A stretch of 48,992 bases of DNA from an uncultured bacterium (GTDB lineage: Bacteria > Planctomycetota > UBA1135 > GCA-002686595): positions 1-48,992 of the forward strand of contig CALJGV010000026.1 in the NCBI GenBank assembly GCA_938075305.1, given 5' to 3'. This document shows, piece by piece, positions 17,285 to 25,692 of this stretch. Every line of letters starts with the position of its first letter. Positions within the stretch are counted from its first letter, which is position 1. The notes under the pieces are model-generated. The model worked only from the letters and a program-made list of their open reading frames with translations. It was not told the DNA's origin and made no database searches. A program made the translations under genes and the position numbers.

Positions 17285-18625
17285 ATGAGTACCGTCCTCC
17301 GCGCCTCCCTTGCACTCCTCGGCCTCGCGGCCTGTGGTGGGCCTGTCGCCGCTCCGCCGACGGTGGTGCTGATCTCCCTGGACACGGTCCGGGCGGACAA
17401 CCTCTCGGTCCAGGGCGCCCCCGAGGGTGCGACGCCGAACCTCGACCGCTTCGCCGCGACCGCGGATCGGTACGAGTCGGCCTGCTCGACCGCTCCGTGG
17501 ACCATGCCGAGCCACGCGTCCATGTTCACCGGGCTGTTCCCCTTCGAGCACGGGGCCCACACCTTTCTTCCGGGGGAGGGCCACCGGGGGGACAACGTCT
17601 TTGCGCTGCACCCGCGCTTCCGAACCCTCGCCGAGGCGCTGGCGGGCGAGGGCTACGCGACCCACGGGGTGGTCTCGAACACGGTCTATCTCCGGCCTGG
17701 CCTCGGGCTCGACGCGGGGTTTCAGTCTTGGGACGTGCGTCGGGAGAGCGGCGCGGGGGTCACCGCGCGCGCCCTCGACTGGCTGGACGAGCGCGCTGGG
17801 GGCGACCGGCCGGCGTTCCTGTTCGTGAACTACATGGACGCCCATCGCCCCTACGGGCACGGGCGGCCGGGGAGGGACGGTCACGCGGTCCTCGACGAGC
17901 TCATCGATCGGGTCATGGTCAACGGTGACGCTGCGGGCGACATGGGGGCGGCGGTTCGAGAGCTCCACCAGGCCGCGGTCACCCAGCTCGACGCTCACGT
18001 CGGGGAGCTGCTCGACGGGCTCGAGGCGCGCGGGCTGCTCGAAGACGCGCTGGTGATCATCACCTCGGACCACGGCGAGGCGTTCGGCGCCCACGGGGTC
18101 GTGGAGCACTCGAAGGACGTGTACGAGGACCTCGTGCGGGTGCCGCTCCTCGTCAAGTCACCAGGGCAGCGCGAGGGGCGTGTGATCGAGACGCGCGCGT
18201 CCTCGGTGGACGTCCCGGGGCTCGTCGCGTTGGGGCTCGAGGCTGCAGGGCTGCCGTCGCTGTCCGCCGCCTTCTCGCGCACGCCGGGAAGCCACCCGGT
18301 CATCGTGGAGAACTACTACAGCCGCATGCGCGACCTCGAGCGCTTCGGGGATCGCTTCCGTCGCCGCCGCATCGCCATCTACGAGGGATCGACGAAGCTC
18401 ATCGTGGACTCCTCGGGCGCCGCCGAGCTCTACACGCTCGCCGAGGACCCGGGAGAGGGCGCAGACTCGGCGGCCAAGAACCCCGCGTTGGTCGAGCTCA
18501 TGGGGGGCTGGCTCGACGCGGTCCTCTCCGAGGGGGGCTACGAGGGCGAGCGGGTGCTCCCGGACCAGCTCACGCCGGAGCAGGCGGACGAGATGGGAGA
18601 GCTCGGATACGGGGGCGGTCGATGA
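17285..18625 (+). CDS. Sulfatase-superfamily lipoprotein, Thr-type (first of a tandem pair)
   Basis: This is a 446-residue protein with lipobox LAAC (Cys17). Motifs are SLDTVRAD (31-38), TPNLDRFA and T73-M-P-S-H-A-S-M at the nucleophile site, then YMDAHRPYG and TSDHGEAFGAHGVVEH. The Cys/Ser needed for formylglycine is replaced by Thr and the usual Arg by His. The protein ends LGYGGGR. It is about the same length and layout as the product of 18622, sharing PWT-PSHASMFTGLFPFEHG and FVNYMDAHRPYG, so the two arose by tandem duplication. The TGA overlaps the next ATG. The substrate is unknown; phosphoester chemistry is inferred. Confidence 0.87.
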   Translation: MSTVLRASLALLGLAACGGPVAAPPTVVLISLDTVRADNLSVQGAPEGATPNLDRFAATADRYESACSTAPWTMPSHASMFTGLFPFEHGAHTFLPGEGHRGDNVFALHPRFRTLAEALAGEGYATHGVVSNTVYLRPGLGLDAGFQSWDVRRESGAGVTARALDWLDERAGGDRPAFLFVNYMDAHRPYGHGRPGRDGHAVLDELIDRVMVNGDAAGDMGAAVRELHQAAVTQLDAHVGELLDGLEARGLLEDALVIITSDHGEAFGAHGVVEHSKDVYEDLVRVPLLVKSPGQREGRVIETRASSVDVPGLVALGLEAAGLPSLSAAFSRTPGSHPVIVENYYSRMRDLERFGDRFRRRRIAIYEGSTKLIVDSSGAAELYTLAEDPGEGADSAAKNPALVELMGGWLDAVLSEGGYEGERVLPDQLTPEQADEMGELGYGGGR

Positions 18626-19974
18626 GAGCGCCCCAGGTCGCCCTCCTGGCGTCGCTTCTCGCGGCGTGCGGCCCGACGGAGGCGCCTCCCCCGCCGAACG
18701 TGATCGTGCTGTCCCTCGACACGGTCCGGGCGGACCGGCTCGGGTGCTACGGCGCGGAGGGTTCGAGGACGCGCCGCCTGGACGCCCTCGCGGCGGCCGC
18801 GGACCGCTATCGCACGTGCGTGGCCACTGCCCCGTGGACGCTCCCGTCCCACGCCTCCATGTTCACGGGGCTCTTCCCCTTCGAGCACGGCACCCACGGG
18901 TTCCGGGTGGAGGAGTACGTCGACAACGCGCACCCGCTTCACCCCGACCACCTCACCCTCGCGGAGGGTCTGGCGGCGGCGGGCTATGAGACCGCGGCCT
19001 TCGTCGCGAACACGGTCTACCTCGCGAACCGCTTCGGAATCGCCCAGGGCTTCGACACCTACGAGGTCCGCCGGCAGGACGCGGCGGCCATGACGGACCG
19101 CGCCCTCCGGTTCCTCGATGAGCGGGGCGCTGACCGCCCCTGCTTCCTCTTCGTCAACTACATGGACGCCCATCGGCCGTACGGGATGGCGTCGGCGGAG
19201 GAGCTCGCGCGGCTCCCCGAGGCGGAGCACCCGGCTAAGCTCCTGGAGCGCCTGTGCGAGCAGGTCATCGTGAATGGCGCGGCGCCGGGCGCCCTGGCCG
19301 ACCGCGTCTCCGCGCTCTACGACGAGGGCCTGGGCCAGCTCGACGAGGAGGTGGGGAGGCTCCTCTCGGGGCTCGAGGCGCGCGGCCTCCTGGAGGATGC
19401 GCTGGTGGTGGTCACCTCCGATCACGGCGAGGCGTTCGGTGATCATGGGGTCGTCGAGCACGGCAAGGACGTGTACGAGTCCCTGGTCGCCGTCCCCTTG
19501 ATCGTGAAGCGGCCGGGCCAGACCGAGGCGGTGGAGCGAGGAGAGATCGCGTCTCTGGTGGACCTCCCGGGGCTCATCGCGCGGTCCCTCCCAGGGGAAA
19601 CAGGTGAGCTGCTGCGGCGCGACTTTCCCCGGCTGCCCGGGTCCCACCCGGTGACCTCCGAGGTGCACTTCGCCCGGCCGCGTGAGCTCCAGCTCTACGG
19701 GGCACGTTTCCAGCGAGAGCGAGTGTCCCTGCGGGAGGGGAGCTACAAGCTGATCATCGGACCGGAGGGGAACGAGCTCTACAACCTCGCCGTGGACCCA
19801 GAGGAGCTGGACGACCTCACGGGGCGCGAGTCCGACCGTGCGTTGTCGCTGCGCTCCCGCCTCGACTCATTCCTGGACAGCAACGCCTATCGCGGCGAGC
19901 GCCTCTCCCCCGTCCCGGCTTCCGCGGCGCAGGCGGCCGAGACGCGGGCCCTGGGATACGGGGGCAGGAAGTAG
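18622..19974 (+). CDS. Sulfatase-superfamily lipoprotein, Thr-type (second of a tandem pair)
   Basis: This is a 450-residue paralogue of the preceding protein. The lipobox is LAAC (Cys16), SLDTVRAD is followed by T73-L-P-S-H-A-S-M, and TSDHGEAFGDHGVVEHGKDVYE forms the distal metal site. It ends LGYGGRK. The nucleophile Thr falls at residue 73 in this protein, in the preceding one and in the one at 9688, which shows how alike their N-terminal halves are. Translation is coupled to the preceding gene through ATGA. The 177 bases downstream, before the peroxidase gene, show no coding potential and no clear terminator. Confidence 0.87.
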   Translation: MRAPQVALLASLLAACGPTEAPPPPNVIVLSLDTVRADRLGCYGAEGSRTRRLDALAAAADRYRTCVATAPWTLPSHASMFTGLFPFEHGTHGFRVEEYVDNAHPLHPDHLTLAEGLAAAGYETAAFVANTVYLANRFGIAQGFDTYEVRRQDAAAMTDRALRFLDERGADRPCFLFVNYMDAHRPYGMASAEELARLPEAEHPAKLLERLCEQVIVNGAAPGALADRVSALYDEGLGQLDEEVGRLLSGLEARGLLEDALVVVTSDHGEAFGDHGVVEHGKDVYESLVAVPLIVKRPGQTEAVERGEIASLVDLPGLIARSLPGETGELLRRDFPRLPGSHPVTSEVHFARPRELQLYGARFQRERVSLREGSYKLIIGPEGNELYNLAVDPEELDDLTGRESDRALSLRSRLDSFLDSNAYRGERLSPVPASAAQAAETRALGYGGRK

Positions 19975-20151
19975 CCCTCGCCACAGCGCCGCCCGCTCGA
20001 AAGGGGACGCCCCCATGGTCCGCGGCCCATGGCGCGCCTCATGAGAGTGATGTGAGCCCCCGTTTGATGATCAGCCCTGGGTGGGCGACTCTTAGCTTGA
20101 ACCCGAGCCCTCCCCAGCTCGGCCGAGTCGCTTCCCGAACCGCAGTCGATC

Positions 20152-21780
20152 ATGATTCGCTCCCTCGTTGTCCCGGTGCTCGCACCCGTCGCCCTGGCCC
20201 TTCCCGCCATGGCCCAGGGCCCCCTCCCGCCGCCGCCGGTCCCGTCCCAGAACCCCCAGACGGCGGAGAAGGCGGTGCTGGGGAAGATGCTCTTCTGGGA
20301 CGAGCAGCTCTCCAGCGACGGAACGATGGCCTGTGGCACGTGCCACATGCCTGGCCACGGGGGGTCCGACCCCCGCGCCGAGGGTCCGGCGCTGAACCCT
20401 GGTCCTGACGGGGTGTTCCTGACCCCGGACGACGTCTTCGGGTCCCCCGCGATGCACGGCTCCAACGCCTTCGGTCACTTCGTCGAGGACGCAGACTTCG
20501 GCTTCGGCGCGAAGGCCACCGACCGCTACACCCCGAGCATGGTGGCCGCGGCCTACTTCCCCGAGCTCTTCTGGGACGGCAGCGCCTCCGGGACGTTCGT
20601 CGACCCGCTCACCGGCTCGGTGGTGATCCCCCAAGGTGGCGCCCTGGAGAGCCAGTCCCTGCAGCCGATCCTGTCGGACGTCGAGATGGCCTGGTCCGGG
20701 CGCTCATGGAGCGACGTCACCGGCCGCCTTGCGGCCGCGGAGCCCATGGCCATGGCGACGGATCTGACGCCGGACATGGCCTCGGCCCTGGCGTCCAACG
20801 GGAGCTACCCCGCGCTCTTCGACGCGGCCTTCGGGTCGACCGAGATCACGCCCGTGCGGATCGCCTTCGCCCTCGCTGCCTATCAGCGCACGCTCATCCC
20901 GGACCAGTCGAAGTTCGACCGGGTCATGCGGAACCAGGCCAACTTCACGCCCCAGGAGAACAACGGCTTCGGCGCGTTCCGCAGCCCGGGATCCCGGTGC
21001 AACCAGTGCCACAGCGGATCCCTCTTCTCGGACGGTCAGTACCACAACCTCGGCCTGCGGCCGATCTCTGAGGACGACGGCCGCCGGGGCGTGACGGGCC
21101 TGTTCAGCGACCGTGGGCGCTTCAAGACGCCCTCCCTGCGCAACGTCGACCTGCGCGGCCGCTTCTTCCACACGGGCGCGCCGGGGATCGACAACCTCAA
21201 CGACGTCATGGTGTTCTACAACAACGACGGCGGCCCGTTTGGTCAGAACAAGGACCCGCTGCTGAACAACCTGAACGTCCCGGGCAACGTCCGTCCGGAC
21301 CTCGTGGCCTTCCTTCGTACGCTCACCGACCCCCGCGTGGCGAACGAGACGGCGCCCTTCGACCGGCCCACGCTCTGGAGCGAGCGTACGTTCGCCAACC
21401 CCGCGTCGCTCCCCTTCGGCGCGGTCGCAGGCGAGGGCGGTTTCGTCCCGCAGATCATCGCCACGGCGCCGCCCAAGAGCGGCAATGGCGGCTTCCGGGT
21501 CGGCCTCCACGGGGCGGTCGGGAACACGTTCGCGGTCCTCAAGGTCAACCTGGTCTCGATCCCCGGCTCCGCATCGGTCATCGACCTCCGGAACGGCCTC
21601 CCGCTCGCGCAGACGGTCCAGGGGTCGGGTCCGGGGAACGGTACGGCGACCTGGATCGACGCGGACGCCACGGCGCCGGTCCTCGTTGGGCTCACCTACG
21701 AGGCCCAGTGGCTCGTGCGTGACTTCTCCGCCAACAACAACATCGCACGCTCCACGGCGGTCCTGATCACGATCGAGTGA
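20152..21780 (+). CDS. Exported di-heme cytochrome c peroxidase/MauG-family protein with extra C-terminal domain
   Basis: This is a 542-residue protein with a signal peptide ending PAMA (about residue 21). Two CxxCH heme sites occur: CGTCH at 61-65 and CNQCH at 283-287. KTPSLRNVDLRGRFFHTG is the usual peroxidase-family signature. It would reduce peroxide or oxidise a partner in the periplasm. The first domain has an insertion with FLTPDDVFGSPAMHGSNAFGHF. Residues from about 430 to the end form a beta-rich extension without cysteines (VGLHGAVGNTFAVLKVN... to LITIE) that standard peroxidases lack. A T-tailed terminator follows. Confidence 0.9.
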   Translation: MIRSLVVPVLAPVALALPAMAQGPLPPPPVPSQNPQTAEKAVLGKMLFWDEQLSSDGTMACGTCHMPGHGGSDPRAEGPALNPGPDGVFLTPDDVFGSPAMHGSNAFGHFVEDADFGFGAKATDRYTPSMVAAAYFPELFWDGSASGTFVDPLTGSVVIPQGGALESQSLQPILSDVEMAWSGRSWSDVTGRLAAAEPMAMATDLTPDMASALASNGSYPALFDAAFGSTEITPVRIAFALAAYQRTLIPDQSKFDRVMRNQANFTPQENNGFGAFRSPGSRCNQCHSGSLFSDGQYHNLGLRPISEDDGRRGVTGLFSDRGRFKTPSLRNVDLRGRFFHTGAPGIDNLNDVMVFYNNDGGPFGQNKDPLLNNLNVPGNVRPDLVAFLRTLTDPRVANETAPFDRPTLWSERTFANPASLPFGAVAGEGGFVPQIIATAPPKSGNGGFRVGLHGAVGNTFAVLKVNLVSIPGSASVIDLRNGLPLAQTVQGSGPGNGTATWIDADATAPVLVGLTYEAQWLVRDFSANNNIARSTAVLITIE

Positions 21781-21805
21781 TCGGCGACTCCAGCAGGCGA
21801 CTCCG

Positions 21806-21850
21806 GGCGGCGGGGCGTGGATCCTTCGGGGCCACGCCCCGCCGCCTTTT
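21806..21850 (+). terminator. Rho-independent terminator
   Basis: A 15-bp perfect GC stem (21806-21820 with 21832-21846), an 11-base loop and TTTT at 21847-21850 follow the peroxidase gene. It partly overlaps the 3' end of the convergent histidine kinase gene. Confidence 0.8.
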
Positions 21851-23352
21851 CATCCGGCGGGCAGTTCGATCGCGATGCGAAACGTCCCGTGGTCCGTGGT
21901 CACCGTGGCGTGACCGTCCATGGCCGAGACGCAGCTGTCGACGATCGCGAGCCCGAGCCCGACGTTCCGATCACCGGCGCTGCGAGCCTCGTCCGCCCGC
22001 CAGAAAGGCTCGAAGACGCGGCGCGCAGCCGCGGCATCCAGGCCCTCCGCTCGGTTCTCGACGACGAGGGTCGCGGATCCAGAGTCAGAGCGGGTCGTGA
22101 CGGAGATCGTGGACCCCGCGTCTGCATGGTCCACGGCGTTGCGCGCGAGGTTGGAGGTGATGCGCCGCACGACGGCCGGCGCGCCGGAGGCCAGGTTTGA
22201 TCCGGCCCCCTCGGAGTGAAAGACCACCTCGAGCGAACGGCTCTGGAGGGCCTCCCCCAGGTCCGCGAAGGCCCGCTCCATCTCCGCCTGGAGATCCACA
22301 GGCGCCGTGGACTCCGTGGCCGGCACCGGGCGGCGCAGCAGCAGCAGGCTGTCCACGATCTGCTGGAGGTCGAGGGCGGCGTCGAGGTTCTGCTCGAGCA
22401 CCTGCTCCAGCTCCTCCGGGCTGCGCCGCCGGCGCAGGGCGACCTCCAGGGCGGCTCGAAGGCCGGCGAGCGGCGTGCGGAGCTCGTGGGCGACGTCGTC
22501 GGTGAAGCGCTGCTCCCGCGCGAAGGACTCCGCGAGCCGGGCGCGCGATTGTTCGAGCGCGTCCACGATGGGCGCGAGCTCGGTCGGGGCTCCGGAGAGG
22601 TGCACCGACTCCTCCAGGTGGCCCTCGCCGAGGCCCTCGATGGTCCTGGCCAGCGCGCCCAGGGGGGCCATGCCGCGGCGGACGCTGGAGCGGATGAGGA
22701 GGATCGCCGCCAGCAAGGCCCCGGCCCCGCCGAGGAGCATGATCCGGGCGAGCTCCTTTGAACGCTCGAATTCCTCCTGCATGGGCGCCACCGCCAGCAA
22801 GAGGAACTGGTCCCCGGGCAGGAACGGAGGTTCAGGAGAGCGCTGTACCCGACGATCCCGGTCGCGCCTGGCGGCTCGACCTTCCCCGCGGAGGTGGGGG
22901 GGAAGCCCCCGGAGTCGCGGTACGAAGGAGGCGGTGGCGAGGCGGTAGTGGAGGCCGTCCTCGCCGACCGCCTCGACGAATTGCAGGTCGGTGGGGACGC
23001 CCTCTGGACCGGGCTCGCGGGGCTCGACGAGGGGGACCGTCACCGCCGGGAAGGCGGTGGAGCGGCACAGCTCCTCGGCCGCACCCGCCCGCCAGCAGAT
23101 CCAGCCGTACTGGCTCAGCGGGCCTCCCCGCTCGGGAGGCAGGGAGCTGTCTCCGGTCCGGCTCGCGAAGACCGACTCCGCCACGGCGCGCTCGGCGCCA
23201 AGCTCAAGGAGGTTGGCGATGGCCTGTTCTCCGTCGGACCGGGCTCCGCTCTGGTAGGCCTCGAAGATCAGCGCGCCTGACCCGAGGATGGTCGCCGCCA
23301 TGGCGACGGTGGCGCTGATGACCACGCGCTTCTCGATGCTCCCGTTACCCAT
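21850..23352 (-). CDS. Sensor histidine kinase (HAMP, HisKA, HATPase)
   Basis: This is a 500-residue membrane kinase. Membrane segments lie at about 10-30 and 203-221, with a periplasmic sensor region between them that contains two cysteines (WICWRAGAAEELC). A HAMP linker follows, then the dimerisation/phosphoacceptor motif DVAHELRTPLAG with His289, and the ATPase domain with NLARNAVDHA and VGLGLAIV. The G1 box is VENRAEG instead of the usual D-x-G-x-G, a divergence seen in some CusS-like kinases. It pairs with the response regulator just upstream, whose stop overlaps this start as TGATG. The signal sensed is unknown. Confidence 0.92.
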   Translation of the reverse strand: MGNGSIEKRVVISATVAMAATILGSGALIFEAYQSGARSDGEQAIANLLELGAERAVAESVFASRTGDSSLPPERGGPLSQYGWICWRAGAAEELCRSTAFPAVTVPLVEPREPGPEGVPTDLQFVEAVGEDGLHYRLATASFVPRLRGLPPHLRGEGRAARRDRDRRVQRSPEPPFLPGDQFLLLAVAPMQEEFERSKELARIMLLGGAGALLAAILLIRSSVRRGMAPLGALARTIEGLGEGHLEESVHLSGAPTELAPIVDALEQSRARLAESFAREQRFTDDVAHELRTPLAGLRAALEVALRRRRSPEELEQVLEQNLDAALDLQQIVDSLLLLRRPVPATESTAPVDLQAEMERAFADLGEALQSRSLEVVFHSEGAGSNLASGAPAVVRRITSNLARNAVDHADAGSTISVTTRSDSGSATLVVENRAEGLDAAAARRVFEPFWRADEARSAGDRNVGLGLAIVDSCVSAMDGHATVTTDHGTFRIAIELPAG

Positions 23353-24032
23353 CAGGACGGATCCAGCCCCTTGAGGATGTAGCCCTGTCCACGGCGGGTG
23401 TGGAGCACGCGTGGCGCACCGTCGGCCTCCAGCTTCTTGCGCAGGTAGCCCACGTACACGTCGACGACGTTGCTGCTGGCCTCCGTCTGCGCTCCGTAGA
23501 GGCTCAGGTGGGCCTCGGCCCGGGTGACGACCTCGTTGGGCCTGTGGGCGAAGTACTCGAGGAGGGCGTACTCCCTCGCCGTCAACTCCACGGTGCGTCC
23601 GCTCACCTTGACCATCCGGTCAGCGGTGCTGACGGTCAGCGGGCCCACCTCGATCACGGGGGACTTCACCTGGAACTTCCGCCGCAGGAGCGCGCGGGTA
23701 CGGGCGATGAGCTCCTCGATGGCGAAGGGCTTGACCAGGTAGTCGTCCGCGCCGGCGTCCAGCGCCCGCACCCGGTCCTCCACGCTGTCCCGTGCGGTCA
23801 TGACGAGCACGTGCACCTGGTTGCCGGCGGCGCGAGAGCGTTGGAGGACGTTGAGGCCGTCCACGCCTGGGATCATCAGGTCGAGGATCACCAGGTCGTG
23901 CTCCTGTCCCGCCAAGGCTTGCAGCGCCCCGTCGCCGTCCCCGGCGACGTCGACGCTCCACCCCTCGTCGCGCAGGGCGGTCACCACCGGCCCTCGGAGG
24001 GGGCCATAGTCTTCAACGACGAGGATTCGCAT
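23352..24032 (-). CDS. OmpR/PhoB-family response regulator
   Basis: This is a 226-residue two-domain regulator. The receiver domain has phosphoacceptor Asp51 (LDLMIPG), Thr79 and Lys101 (VKPF). The C-terminal winged helix ends with the usual VDVYVGYLRKKLE and LHTRRGQGYIL. It would bind DNA when phosphorylated by the kinase encoded directly downstream and coupled to it. The gene begins the two-gene operon; the 57-base gap to the MATE gene upstream contains no obvious terminator. Confidence 0.95.
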   Translation of the reverse strand: MRILVVEDYGPLRGPVVTALRDEGWSVDVAGDGDGALQALAGQEHDLVILDLMIPGVDGLNVLQRSRAAGNQVHVLVMTARDSVEDRVRALDAGADDYLVKPFAIEELIARTRALLRRKFQVKSPVIEVGPLTVSTADRMVKVSGRTVELTAREYALLEYFAHRPNEVVTRAEAHLSLYGAQTEASSNVVDVYVGYLRKKLEADGAPRVLHTRRGQGYILKGLDPS

Positions 24033-24089
24033 CGGTTCCCAAGCTAGCCGGGCGCCGGACGGAGCCGTTCGTTTCCTCTCACCTTCCTC

Positions 24090-25649
24090 TCACCGGGGGT
24101 CCCGCCCTGGCCCAGCCCCCGGGCGACGGGAGACGGTGGGGTCGAGCGGCGGGAGAGGCGGTGGGGCGATGGACGCGGGTCCGCGCTTGAGGACCCACGC
24201 CACCACGAGGATGGCGACGACGCCGAGGCCGAGGGCGAGGGACCACCAGACCTCCACCAGGTCCCCGCCGCGCCGGAGGACGAACCAACCGCCCAGGGGG
24301 AGGGCAATCACCCACCAGGCGATGAAGTTGAAGACCGCGGGGGGGACGGTGCGGCCCATACCGCGCAGGATCCCGGCGCCGACCACCTGGAGTCCGTCGA
24401 CCACCTGGAAGGCGGCGGCGATGGGGAGGATCGCCGCGGCGACCGCGAGGGCGCCGGGGTCGTCGGGGATGTACAGGGAGGGGAGCCAGTGCCTGCCGAG
24501 GTAGAGCATCAGGCCCAGGGCTGCCATGGCGACGGCGCCGAGCCCGAGGGCCAGCTGGGCGCTCGCCTGGGCGTCGTCATAGCGCCGCTCGCCGATCAGG
24601 TTCCCGATCCGCGTGGTGGCGGCGAGGGCGATCCCGAGCGGGACCATGAAGGTCATGCTCGCCATGTTGATGACCACCCCGTGGGCCACGGTGGCCTGGA
24701 TGCCGAGCATGCCGGCGAGGTAGGTGGTGGTCCCGAAGGCGCCCATCTCGAGGGTCAGGTGGAGCGCGACCGGGATGCCGTAGCGGAGGACGCGCGCGAT
24801 CCCGGCCCAGGAGCGTGATGCCCGGTCCCAGCTGACCCACGCTCCCCTGAGGAGCCGGTGTCGGCGGACCAGCCAGAGGATCGCCAGGCACATGAAGGTC
24901 CGGGTGGCGCCGGTCGCCAACCCGGCGCCGGTGATGCCCCACCCCAGCTGGAAGATCAGGAGCCAGTTGGCGAACACGTTGACCCCGTTGGCGATCACCG
25001 CGACGGCGAGGGCCGGCTTGAGGATCCCTCGGCCCTGAAGGTGCTGCCGGAAGGCGATGTACACCAGGAAGAAGGGGGTCGCAAAGGACTGGCTCAGGGC
25101 GTAGCGCTCCCCCGGACCGCCCAGCTTGGCCGCGCTCTCCACGTCGATGCCCGCGGCGGTCACGACGTCGCCTGATCCGGCCACCCATTCGGCGAAGGTG
25201 CAGGTGGCGGCGATGAGCTCGGCGGTCAGAAAGCGCAGGGCGATGACCGGGATGGAGGCCAGCAGGGCGACGAGGATGCCCCGCTGGAGGGCGCGGCCCA
25301 GGGCCTCGCGATCCCGGGCGCCGTGCCCCTGGGTCACGATGGGGTCGATCCCCATGACGAGGCCCATGCCCGCGACCTGGGTCAGGTGGACCCACACGCC
25401 TGCGAGCAGCGCCGCCGCGACGGCCTCGCTGGACCAGCGCCCGAGCATCACCAGGTCGACGAGGCCGATCGCCATCCAGCACACATTGGTGAGCAGGATG
25501 GGGAGGGAGAGGCGGCAGAGCACGCCCAGCTCTTCGCGGGTCTTGGTCAAGGTCAGGGGGCGCAGCAGGGGCGCCGGGCCGAGGACGATACGCGCTCGGC
25601 GGGTCGCCCGCCCGGTCCTGCGTGCCCTGACTTGCGGGGATGACCGCAA
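24090..25649 (-). CDS. MATE-family multidrug/sodium-coupled exporter
   Basis: This protein of up to 519 residues has twelve predicted membrane segments in two six-helix halves. Typical MATE features include the first-helix LSLPILLTNVCWMAIGLVDLVMLGRW and the seventh-helix repeat of that pattern, and VMGIDPIVTQGHGA. It would export organic cations or metabolites using a sodium or proton gradient. The first 30 residues from ATG 25649 are Arg-rich and unlike the family, so the true start is probably further in, nearer TLTKTREELG. It is divergent from the DegP-like gene, with a 43-base gap if the far start is used. Confidence 0.9.
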   Translation of the reverse strand: MRSSPQVRARRTGRATRRARIVLGPAPLLRPLTLTKTREELGVLCRLSLPILLTNVCWMAIGLVDLVMLGRWSSEAVAAALLAGVWVHLTQVAGMGLVMGIDPIVTQGHGARDREALGRALQRGILVALLASIPVIALRFLTAELIAATCTFAEWVAGSGDVVTAAGIDVESAAKLGGPGERYALSQSFATPFFLVYIAFRQHLQGRGILKPALAVAVIANGVNVFANWLLIFQLGWGITGAGLATGATRTFMCLAILWLVRRHRLLRGAWVSWDRASRSWAGIARVLRYGIPVALHLTLEMGAFGTTTYLAGMLGIQATVAHGVVINMASMTFMVPLGIALAATTRIGNLIGERRYDDAQASAQLALGLGAVAMAALGLMLYLGRHWLPSLYIPDDPGALAVAAAILPIAAAFQVVDGLQVVGAGILRGMGRTVPPAVFNFIAWWVIALPLGGWFVLRRGGDLVEVWWSLALGLGVVAILVVAWVLKRGPASIAPPPLPPLDPTVSRRPGAGPGRDPR

Positions 25650-25692
25650 GGGCGCTCACAGACATGACGCCCGGCGCGTACGCTCCCTCTGC

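Noticed and set aside
21850..23352. Inactive histidine kinase because of the odd G1 box
   Set aside because: Some kinases carry VEN-type G1 boxes, and His289, the N box and the GLGL box are intact.
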